The notes beneath the pieces are model-generated. The model made no database searches. It was not told the DNA's origin and saw nothing but the letters and a program-made list of their open reading frames with translations. Positions 22,901 to 34,900 of a DNA stretch of 64,000 nt are shown piece by piece. The position numbers and the translations under genes were made by a program. This DNA is from Gnetum montanum (Eukaryota; Streptophyta; Gnetopsida; Gnetales; Gnetaceae), in contig MNCI01036132.1 in NCBI GenBank assembly GCA_015680685.1, positions 436,728 to 500,727 of the forward strand, written 5' to 3'. Position 1 is the first letter of the stretch. Every line of letters starts with the position of its first letter.

Positions 22901-25900
22901 CTGTACTGTTTTTTTAAAAAGAAAAGGTCCTGATGTATTATAACCAGTAAAATACATGAGTACAAAAAGGGGGTGGTGAGGAATCCCGCAGAACACACTG
23001 GTGGAGCTGTCGGCAACCATCAGAAAATTGGGATATAGCGGTTCTGCCTATTGGCATGGACACAGTGTTGTTTCCAGCAAGAACGTGATAGTCAGAACCA
23101 AAATGGCCAGTAGGGCCCTGAAACCTAAAACACCTAGAGCAAAAACCTCAGATAAATAGGTAGTAAACAGAGGACCCGTTACGTGATAGGGAGAGAGTGG
23201 CAGATATATTTAGTACTCCTTTCAGAATGCACTTGATCAACAGTTGCTCTATCGATTCCAAGTTAATGAATCCAAAGGCCTCATTAAGTCTTTGGAGCTC
23301 CACCTGTGTACATTGGATTTCTTCCAGGCTTAGGTGCAGAGTCTCGTCTGGATAAAAGAGAGTCGATCACTGCTTCATCATAAATGTGTTAAAATGCGTT
23401 ATTTGTAATGAATTTTGTAAGTGCAAATAATGTACTTAGGTATAAACCACACAATAGGATGGTGCATCAGCTATATTGATGGCTTGAGGGAGATGCTGGT
23501 ACGATAGAGAATAGCTTATATTGTAATTTTGCTAGATTTACAGAAGCTTACAAATTTCTTGCTTAATGCTGATTTACTACTTGAAAAATTACACAGAAAA
23601 CTCATGTAGTCAATAAATTGGCTAAGCAGTACAGCAGTATATCCAACTACATAGGATTAGCTATATGAATTGAAGACCACTAGGTAGAATTGTATGAGAA
23701 AACGTAACTAAGAGAACTAGATGTGCTTGGTGTTGGTTCTTTCAATGCTCATGTTGACTTGCATTTTATAATATGTTTGACTGCTGCTGTGCATTTAATG
23801 GTTGAAGAAGGACAAATGACTCATTTGAATTGGACTAGATCCTCTTCTGGGTGTCTCATTCTCACAAATGTCCATTCATGCCTGATGCATTCAAGAACTT
23901 GTCCAAATTAGGTTTTCATCATGCCGTAAATTTTATTTTGGGAGATGGGCTGTCTAGTGGTCACTTAATGAAAAAAATTTGATGCATGAATCTTTTCCTG
24001 AGGCTTAGGATCTCCTTGAGCCTGTAAATAGTTTGGGGTTTTGCTGTTGCACACGCATTATTTTAAAAAAGTGGTAAGACCATGCTAGTTTTGTTAAGCA
24101 TCTTGGTGTTAATAGCTAATCTCAATATGTCATGTTTTTAGTTAAAGATGTATAAGTGCAAAAAGGTTTGCATGATAACTAATGGCCCTTGTGACCATTA
24201 ACTAATGAACATTTATGGTGACCAAAAGTATGACATTTCGTTGGTTGGTATAAAGGAGGGAGCACTCCTAGTATCATGTACGTCTAGTACAAATCACAGA
24301 AACAGTTTTTGGTAGCCAATCGTGGTGCCTAGGTTCTCTATATACACATAAGTTGTTCTGTTTAATGATTATTCCTCTATTGCTTATAGCTCTGTTTATG
24401 ATGCTTTGAGGTATTTGTCAACTGAACTCATACTTTATATGTGCTTTAACTATTTTACTGTGGCATTTATATTACGTAACCATGGATGCCGGGCTCCAAT
24501 GCGGGATCTGAACAAGGAGGTGAAAATTACAGAATCAACAGCAAACTAGATAACCATCAATGATCATAGCTTTAACCATGTAGATACCGTACGCATTGAT
24601 AATTAAACAAGGGAAGAAAAGAAATTAGCTTTAAATCATACCATGCATGGCCAAACTGCCAGGTGCTCAAAGATTGAACGAAGCACCAACCTCTTGATGC
24701 ATTTCTAGACATCTGAAGATCTCTCTCTAATACTCTAAATGTTGGCATAGACTGTCTTTAGGCATTAGACCCAAGGTTTGTCTTCTTCCAACTAGACCTT
24801 CCAAGTGAGTTTTCTGCTAGGATAAGTGATTGATCACATGAGTTTCTGATTTCATAACCCCTGGCTTGCAAAGGGACAATGACCTTATCCCAGGATATGA
24901 AATGAAATCTTCTCCCCTCTTCAGTCCCTATCCAAAGAAAATCCTGAATGATTCTATGTACAGTTTGGGAAAAGGTAATTGGTGTGTAGAGGACTATCGG
25001 GGTGTAAACAAGGATGCTGGAAAGAACAGCCTTCACAAGAGTGAGTTTCCTTGCTGATGACAAAAATGTTTCTTTTCATGAAGCTAACTTCTTGTAAAGC
25101 TTTTCAATGTTGTTGCTTCATAGAGATAGGTTTTCTACCAAGAAAGAGGCGCTGCCTTAGGTAAGAGGAAGGAAGAGTACCTTGCACACATTCAGATAAA
25201 TATGCAATTCTGTGGAGGCGGTGCTAAGGGCAGCTGACTTGAAAAATGTTTGTCTTAGCCCAATTGACCTCTAAGCCTATTGAGCAAGGAAAGAGATTAT
25301 GAGCCTGTTTCACCTTTTGCACTTTTGGTATGAAAGCTTCACAGAAAATCATTGTGTCATCAGCATACTAAAGATTTCTAAACGCTCATTGAAAAGGGGA
25401 GGCAGCACTAATCTTACTGCATAGATTGTCAGCCACTAGGGTAGAGATGTAGGGCAAGAGAGGGTCACCTTGGTACAACCCCCACGAAGCTTGAAAGAAA
25501 ATCAGTGTTTTCAGCATAGTGAAGAGTTCTAAACCCTCATTGACAATGGGAGGCAACACCAAGCTTACTGCATAGATTGTCAGCCACTAGGGTAGAGATG
25601 TATGGCAAGAGAGGGTTACCTTGGTACAACCCCCCACAAGGGAGTGAATTGAGGGGAACACCTTCCTTCCATGGACACCTGAAAGCACAGAATAGTTAGC
25701 ATAAAACTAGTATGTTTGCAAAACCATTTTTAAATCCTAAGTTTCACAGTAAATGCATTAAGGCTTAACTTGCTTGACATATTGATAACTATTTTTAAAT
25801 TCTATGTTTTTAGTTAAAACTTTATCATAGGCTTTAGCCAGATCTTGCTTGATAAAGCACACAGATTTATTGTTTGCATTGGCCTAATGGATGGTTTCAT

Positions 25901-28900
25901 GAGCTAAAATTGCAGTGTCTATGATAGTTCTACTTTGGTTGAACCCTGCCTGATATTCTTTCACAATGTTTAGAAGTAGAGATTGTAGGTGAAGCACCAA
26001 AGCCTTGGAGAGGATTTACTATATGCAATTGTAGAGGTTGATAGGCTTGTAGTGCACTGGAGAGCTTATTTTGCCTTGTTTGGGTAGGAGGATGTTGAAC
26101 ATATCATTCTATGACATTGGAAAGGTTCCATTCTTGCATCCCAACAAAAGGAGAGCCTGCAAGTCTTCCCCGTTGACGTCCCAATAAATTTTGAGGAAGT
26201 TTCCTTGCATTTGGGATTGAGAACTTATTTCTAGGTGAAGAGTTGATCACTATACAGATCTTAGTACGAGATAAGTGCCAGTGTAGGAAAGTATTGTAGT
26301 CCTCTAAGATAATTCTAGGAATCAAACTGTCTAGTAGTAGACAGTCAACATTCATGTTAGCTCTATGCAAATCTTGAAAAAGGTCACCACGTTGGAAACA
26401 TCTTGGATCATGTCACTGGTAAGAAAGGTCAAAAATCATTAACTTTGGTCACTGTTCTAGATCCATCTCTCCCATGCCTGCCGCTCCAATAGATTTCCTC
26501 CTTAGATCCTATTGCCTTGTCTGTTTCTTAGTGGAAACAAGCTTGTCCATGATATAGTCCCATTTCATTAGATTGTTTAGACATTCTTGGATGCACCACA
26601 GTTAGTTGATGGCTTCACAAACTAGGGTGGAGCACATGTTTGCATTGTCAGATGCAAAACTGTCTTAAACAGCGTAACTTCTCCTGAATGGTCTTGTGTC
26701 TTAGGCACACATTGGGTGAGTTTCAAATTTGAACCAAGGCTTCCTAGAATTCCCTTTTATTCAACTAGACATTCTCAAATCAAAATAGTGGACACTTGGC
26801 GCTAGTTCCCTAGTTGCAAAAGATGGGCTTGTGATCAGACATGTACTACAGAAGAGCTTTAGCCTTCAGGTTCTATTGTAGCATTTTGGGAATAAGGAAT
26901 TGCTCAGGTTTAAACCCTTTCCATTCCTGGTTACCATTTGGTTGGTTCCACGTGATGCAGACCAAGAATGATAATTCTCTTGTCAAACTCCCGCAACTTC
27001 CTCTAAATTGTGAAAGAAATCACCGTTGAATCTACTAACAACCTCTCCAGAGTGGACAGTGGCTTGTCTATTGATGTTCTAGTCACTATTACATGAGCCG
27101 CTTAGCCTGAGAGTGGATCATTGGTCCATAGACATTGACAACCGTAGGTGCCAACACTAGAGGCTATCAGAACTCTCTTTGCATGCTTCCCATCTATCGC
27201 CGATCGATGTTGAAGCCTCCTTTGGGTTTTCTTTCACTAAAACCTCCTTGGTCAAATCAGAAACTCCATTTGCTAAGCCTCCATCTGAATCACATGGATC
27301 CGTAGTGCCTACAACTGTAGTTCCACCATCCACAACACCCTCTTCTATCACAGGAGACACCTTCTCCTTTGATATCCCTGCATCCATAGTGCAAACTATA
27401 GAACCTTGAATAGTAGTCAAACCTTATCCCTTGCTGAACTGCCATTCCATGTTGACCCCACTTTCCTTGCACTCCTCTCTAGCAGCTCCATCATCAATCA
27501 TCATGAAAGGAAAATGCAGCACTGTCAATGTGGTATTTTGTTTTTTTCGAATTTTCCTTTTCAGTTAATGCATCTTTAACTCTTCAGAGGCAAATGATGA
27601 AAGGGAACTCATGTAGCTGACCCCATTTCGTTGGGACAAGTCTAAGATGATGATGATAGCAAGGAGTTAATGTATTTTAACTGGGTCTTAAGTGGGATTA
27701 AACATGATTGTAATAGGAACATGATAGACATATGAGTGTAATGGATCATTACTTTGATATGTTTCAAAGAAACATGGGCCACATTTAATTTTACTTTGTT
27801 TTATTGAATTGCAGATATCTATTGTCAGTTCACTGATTTCATTATGCAGCTCCGTAACTGATCCCTATCCACCCTATTATCCAAAAGATACAATTGTAGC
27901 AGCAGTAAAAATGGTTGTGGATGGGTTTTTAGAGATGTATGTTACTTTCTAATTTTTTTTATTTGAGTATGTTATAAGAATTATTTGAGGCCAGAACTGA
28001 GGAACTTTGTTTTGCAGTGATCAGAACGCTGGTGATGGAGGGATAGTAGATAAAATAAATGTTTTTCGACCTGACAGAGTGTTTATGGTATTAATCCTTC
28101 TATTTTTCAATCACAGAAAGCTATTTGTTAATCTTCTCTCTATGGTGTATCACAATGAATGAGTGAAAAAAATTGTTGAATATAAAGTTCATTCATTCAG
28201 CAGTGCATTTCTTGTTTTTAGTTAACTATAATGAAAGGATGTTCTTTGATGATACATCTCAGGTTTTTGTTCTTGTCATTGCAGTTTCTGTTACAAATAC
28301 ATTACCAGATTGATTCAGCTGTGCATCCTCGACATCGTTACAATCCTTTATCAAGAATATATGTATTAGTTGATGTCCTTAAGCACCGAGTTTGCATTCC
28401 AAGTACATGTCGGTATGTGTTTCATTACTAGGTTGTGTCTTCTCTTGTCCATGGCTGAACATATTTCCTAATAAGCTTGTTGACAGTTATTTTTGTACGT
28501 TTGTAAGATTGCTTGATCAACTTTTGTAAATTTTCTCAGGCTAAATAAGTCTCCAGTTTAAATTTTGAATAATGTTTTCTGCTTTTGTTAATAATGCAGA
28601 TATGTGATCCATATCGTTCTTCAGTCATTACATTTTTCAGAGTTGCAAATTTACTGTTGTAATTTTATTTCATATTTACTTGACATATTTGAAAGCATGA
28701 GCTCCGAAAATGCCTTTGTAGTTTTGGGTGATCAACTTCAGGTATATCTGTACTGTCTTTTGTTTTCAAATAATCATTTTTTAACTCTTTAGGACACACT
28801 CATGTTTCCATTGAGCATAATATTTTTTCGATACATTGCAGTCTATCGTATCAAAACTGGTTCAATGCTGCATACCGTCTGACCATATAGGTGTCATCAG

Positions 28901-31900
28901 AGTGGGATCTTATCCTTCTTCACAACTATTGTCATTGCTAAAGAGGTTGACAGTTGATGCTAATATGTCACTACATAATTACATTAAAGTACGTGCGGGT
29001 GAATTGTTTAATACAACAGCCATCATTTTTTAATTATGTTCCACATTGATTACCTATGATTCTGCCTTTAACTGATTAGATAATGAATGGTTCAGGAACT
29101 TGAACCATTTCCTGAGTTGGATCTCTTAGGAGAAGTTAGAGACTTCCATGAGAGACTTCGTCTTGATAAGTCTCCTGCAGATGACTTGATCAAGGTTTGT
29201 TCTCTGAATTTGATATTGTCTTTTGGGAAATCTGCTGTTTTCTTTTCTCCTAATCCAGTGTTGAATTTTATGTTGCTGGTAGTTTGGGAAGAGATCAGTG
29301 AGTTTGCCTTTCTCTCTTCGTCTTAAAAGGTATTAATTACATTGTTATTTCATTTGTAAGTTGTAAATAGAGCATGTTTAGTTATAGAGTTTGTAAAGTT
29401 AGAGTTATTACAAATTGCAATGGCTGTCAGGAACCTTTTTGTGCGCTATTATTTAAGCGTAAACAAATTCAAGAATTATTGTTTTCAGTCTGCAGAGGCT
29501 TCATCGGAAACTGAGATCAAGGGAAATATTTCGATCGAGGGATGTAAAGGATTTAGACAATTCAAAAGATGGAAGATGGCAGTGCAACGATGACATTGTT
29601 TGCAGTGTTTGGAGTTTAGTTGATCTTTGTCGTGACGATAGCGCTGCTGATATGAGAGATTTAGTTGGAGATTTTATTGCTACAGTAAGAGAATTTTGTA
29701 TTCCATTCAAACATTTAGTGAAAAATGGTTATTTCATTGAATACTTCTGAAACTGCAGTTTGAGTTATTATTATAAAGGAAAGTTGTTTATCATGCATGG
29801 TGCGAACATGTTCAATCACACCTGGGCAGATGGGAGTTGGAGATCCATATGCTGTTGCTTTCCACTTGCCAGACAGGGGAAACCAAAATGGTTGCTTTCC
29901 AGAAAGCAGAGCCGAATGCAGGTGTTTGAGTGTTGATAATGAGCTGGGAATTTCAGAAGAGCTAGTGAAGACTGTCATCAAGCTTCTTCAACAATACCTT
30001 TTAGATGATTCTGTCCGAACGATTGACATTGCAGCAAAGTGTCTTAGAGTCAGTTCCAGATCCTTGGATTCCTAACTGTTATTTTCATGTTATTCAGTAT
30101 ACGGAATGCAAATGTTTATTTCATTATGTTCGTTATCATTACCATGAATTGTTGGAATTATCATCTTACCACCTTACAGGTTGCAGCTAGATGGTAAAGA
30201 CATAAATAGAATGCAAATGTGGTTTTACATTCTTGAATGACAACCAATAAATTATTTAGAAATGCCAAATTTGTTGGTTCAAAATCTTACCAAGAACTCT
30301 TGGTAGTTTTATTAATGATATTTTTTTTGGAGAAATTTGGGCTATATTAATTTGGAACAAATTTACATTAGAGTACAAAAAAACAAGGGGAGACTTCTCT
30401 TGCTCCCCCAACCAAACCCCCTAGACACTCAGGACAAAACAAAAAGCATTCCAAGTTGGGGTCCACTCACCCCCTTGTACCTCCTAAAATATTTCCTTAG
30501 CCGGCTGTTCCCTTAGGCCCCAGTTAACATGGTCCAAAACTATAAAAAACAAAGGGCATTGCCCCATGGACCCCTACAGTCCCAATTGTTTAAAGACAAT
30601 AAGGCAGTTGAGTGTAGGCACAAATATTTCGTTCTTGCCTATGGATAGCATCTAGAACAACCTTGTGCTGTTTTGTATCCATGGAGCCCACAACCTGTTG
30701 GAAATTCTTGAAGGCTTATGCCTTCAACGCATGCTCTGCTGCATCCCCTTTTCTATTGGGGTGCAGCTCCTTTCCCTGTCTTCGAATATGCCTTCATAGA
30801 GTCGACCATGGCGCGTTACGACGAATGTTCAGTATAGCGTATGGGCACTATCCTTGGCATAGCTAGTTCCTTGCCCCCTCTGCATGCACTTGATTTAGCT
30901 GCTACTGGATTTGGGCTGCCTCCTATTCCTCTTGTGCCTGAGCCTCCCCCTCTTGAGCCTCTTGGAGCCCGACCTCCTCCAGCAGCTCCACCTTAATGTG
31001 CTCCTGGATCCCCACCTCCATCTCCTGCAGTGTTGTTGCCCTCGTTAGATCCTATTGGATCCTCTCTTCTTTGATGGCCTAGGCTTGTTGCTACTCCCAT
31101 TGCTCCCGCTTCTGCTGACTCCTCCTCCTCCAGCCCCACTTAGCCTCCCACAACGCCTGTTCTGCAGCCTACCTCTATGCCATTGCCTTAGCCACCAATG
31201 CCCCTAAGGCAGGACCCAAACCCGCCCCCCATATCCTTCTCATCCTCCTTGAGCGTCGTCGAGGACCTATCCCCCTACTACTTAGGGGGATGGGAAGGCC
31301 CACCCCTTGAAACATCCCTTGGCACCACCCTTGGAATACTCCTCGACTCACCCCTTGAGACCCCCTTTGAGGACTGACTCCCTCCTCCCTCCTGCTCAAA
31401 CGACTCCTACTCTAAGGAAAGCTCCACCATTGCTGATGGAACACATCATGTCCTATGGCTGTACACAGCCTGGACCATGGACCCCACCTATTGCATGTTG
31501 GCCTCCCCCCTGGCCATCCTCCACAAAGCTAGAATTAGCTTGGAATGAGTACCAGACCGTTGCCTATGTAGCACGATAGGGAAATACCGAGGCAAATTCA
31601 CTATGCACCCTTTGTGCAAACAACACATGAGGGTGAAATGCACCGACAACAACTTCCATGTGTTCGTCGAGTGCACAAACAACCTAACAACCATGACTAC
31701 CGCATCTTGCCATAGTGGCTCAAGAGCTGACTTTGGCACCTGGCCACTCCTTGTTTTAGGCATAGGCCCAGGAAACAACTTATGTGTGTTTTGCAGCCCT
31801 TTGCCACGTAGATGTCCCCCAAAGCCAACACTTGAAAATACCTTGCAATGGCCTTCTTCGAGAGGTCAATGTGCACATTGCAAAACACCATATGGTCCCC

Positions 31901-34900
31901 CACCCAATTGGTGTAAAAAAACCCATCTTCCAATGCAGGATCCCCTTGCAACCAAGGTAGCACTTCCACCCATCCCATCCTCACAACCAGACCCCACAAC
32001 ACCGGATTCTCCTAGTGCTAATTCAGCCTCCTTCCACCGACACATGGCCACTGCAGCAGCCTATGTAGATTGCGGTAACGACACATCCCAAAATATGAGA
32101 ATATTACACACATGCCACAAAGACCATAGAATTGCCAAAGCTCGAGAATCCCGGTCAAGTTGAGTCTTCGTTGGTAAGTTAGCCACCCACCACACCTGTT
32201 GAGTAAAAAGGCAATCTTGGGCAAAGTGCGCCACTGTCTCCACCCATGCCATGTGGAGTGGACTCATGGCATCCATGCCCACCTCCCTTTGCTGTAATTC
32301 CCAAGGCATTGGGATAGTTGAGTGAAGCGACAACCAAATAAATGTCCTAATTATCTTGTGCAGATGCCCCTTCCACACATACCTCCATTGTCGAATCGTG
32401 GGAAATTTATTTCGTGTTAGCTGCGTAGGTGAGACACTTAAGAGACCTGCTAGTGGAACCATCCGCATGTGCAAGCATAAAGCCCACCAAATTTTTGAAA
32501 CATTTGTGCCATCATCCCAAGTTTGATACTACCTCCTCATAAGAACAACCCATTGGGTAGGAAGAGAATCCTGATGAATTAGCCAGTTAATAACCACTTG
32601 ATGCTCCATTGCTAGTATATCCCTGAATTGCATTATTCCAAGCCCTCTTGCATGCTTTGGCGGCACTATCATAGTCTACCCAACTAGGTGCATCCAACAA
32701 CTGCCCTTACCCCTCAACCATGTGAAGTCTCTTATGAGCTGGTCAACTTGCTTAATGATGTCTGCTGGAGGGAAGGTCATTGTAGTAGTATATCATGTAA
32801 TAGTGGACAACACCAACTTAGCCCACAATGCTCTCCTTGCCCGAGATAAAAATTTGTTCATCCATTGCTCCATCTACTCATGAATATGTTTGATCAGTCC
32901 CACCACCCACCCGCGGTGCGCACCCACCCCCCNNNNNNNNNNNNNNNNNNNNNNNNNNNNNNNNNNNNNNNNNNNNNNNNNNNNNNNNNNNNNNNNNNNN
33001 NNNNNNNNNNNNNNNNNNNNNNNNNNNNNNNNNNNNNNNNNNNNNNNNNNNNNNNNNNNNNNNNNNNNNNNNNNNNNNNNNNNNNNNNNNNNNNNNNNNN
33101 NAAAAAAACCACCACGCACACACACACTTTTTGTCTGTGCTAGTCATACAAGGGGAGCCCCTGATAACTATTAGTTGTTGAGCCAGGCGATATCCCCAAC
33201 ATTTGTGTTTAGAAGGTGAACAATAGACTTTCCTTGATTAATTTCGAACCCGATTTCCTCCCCCATACACTTAAGAGCCTTGTTAACTGCATGTGCCTGA
33301 GACATCACTGCTTGCAAGAATAGGATAGTGTCGTCTGCATAATGTTCCACAAGATAGTGCACCTCCAACCTCAAGACCTCTAATCCTCTCATCCACGTAG
33401 AAAGGCCCCCATGGCATCCATTAGCAGAATGAAGAGGTATGGTGAAAGGGGATCCCCCTAGCGTAACCCCCTTCTAGTAGAGGTGAACCCCCACGACCTC
33501 CCCTCCAAATCTAGAGAGAAGGCACTAGACGTTTGAATATTGAGGTAGAGATCAACAAAATGTGGGTGAAACCCCTTACGCAAGATAACCTCTCGAAGGG
33601 CGTGCCAAGAAACAGTGTCATAAGCCTTGGTAATATCAAATTTCAAGCACATATCAGGATACTTAGTAGCTTGAAGCGAATGCAACACCTCCTACACCAG
33701 GAACTTTTGTGGTTCCCAGTGTTGGGTTGAATGCCTCCAAGAGCTCCTCAGGATTGCTAGTTAGGTTCTTGATCACCGGTGTGGTTACTCATTGGGGACT
33801 TTAATTAAAGATTGCATGCTTGGGAGAAAATTAGGGATGAGACTGACTCTCTACATGGAAGCTGTGAGTTCATTTAATTTCTTTAATCCTATGGTGTTGT
33901 AGACCTTGATATTTACAGATGCAAGTTCACTTGGAGTAATTGGCAGAAAGGCAAAGAAACTATCCTTTTGCACATTGACAAGGTTTGGGTTAGTGTTGAG
34001 GTCCTTATGGGTCACGAGGTTATGATTTATAGTCAAGAGTGATGGACTTCTAACCATCGTGCTCGTTTGTACCCCCAACAGGGTTTTTCCAGTTCCTTTT
34101 CTTTTCGACAATGCATGGCTAACTAAGGGGTGGTTGTGCAAGCTGGTTTAGTAAATATTTTTTGTGGGGGGTGGGGGGGGGGGGGGGGGGGGTAATCCCA
34201 CCCACACTGATCCCTAGGGTTTTCTTAATTAAGGGCTCATCAACCTTAGAAGATAGATCAAGAACTTGCAGGCCACTCAAATGTACTCCTTTTGGGGAAC
34301 CAAGTCTACCCTCCAATAGTAGCAGCTGGATATTTAGGTCAAGCAGGAGAATGGGGAAACTTTAGAGAAGGAGGAGGATAACTTGCTTGTGGAGCTTCAA
34401 TCACTAGCAGAGGAAGAAGAGCAGTACAGGAGAGAGGGATCTAGGGTGTGGTGGCTTAGGAAGGGAGACAGGAATACTCGGTTCTTCTTTGCCATTGCAA
34501 AAGCTAACAATCAAAGCAAGAAGATACACCACATTATTCAAGGATAGACTAGCTTGCATGATTCACAAGATATTGCTTAAGAAATGCAAAAGTGTTGGGC
34601 CAGGGTTTGGTCTTCTAGGAGTTTGGTTCCTTCCCTATTTCTATTCAAATTCAAAAAGTCATCAATGGCATTTGATTGTCCCTATTACGATGATTGAGCT
34701 CTTTGATGCTGTGTTTTCCCTCAAGGTTGTTAGAGCCTTTGGACGGGTTGCCCATAGAATTCTTTCGGGAATTCTCTAATATCTTGGGGAAGAATGTTCT
34801 TGATGCCTTTAATCTTATGATGAAATGGGGGTAGGTCTGCCATGAGGTTAACTTCTCTTGAATTGTTCTCCTACCTAAGCTCCCTAATTTGACTTTGCCA

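Larger units (their letters stand above)
30322..33720 (-). mobile_element. J-LINE: RT to 3' end
   Basis: From the right on the minus strand: RT with [20 protein letters not shown] (33640-33580), [11 protein letters not shown] with the YADD site intact (about 33350), a gap, RT thumb, zf-RVT (32474-32100, [16 protein letters not shown] and a Cys/His part), linker, FFxNW domain (31990-31490, [13 protein letters not shown]), coiled coil (31430-30880), J-like module (30850-30640) and 3' UTR to AATATAGCCCAAATTTCTCC at 30325. The 5' end meets an oppositely oriented LINE piece at about 33720. Confidence 0.8.

Noticed and set aside
27179-27409. 76-codon + strand frame
   Set aside because: It is the shadow of the antisense ORF1 tail of the second LINE family.
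32865-33174. Several short frames in 32.9-33.2 kb
   Set aside because: They cross the 169-base gap and have no support.
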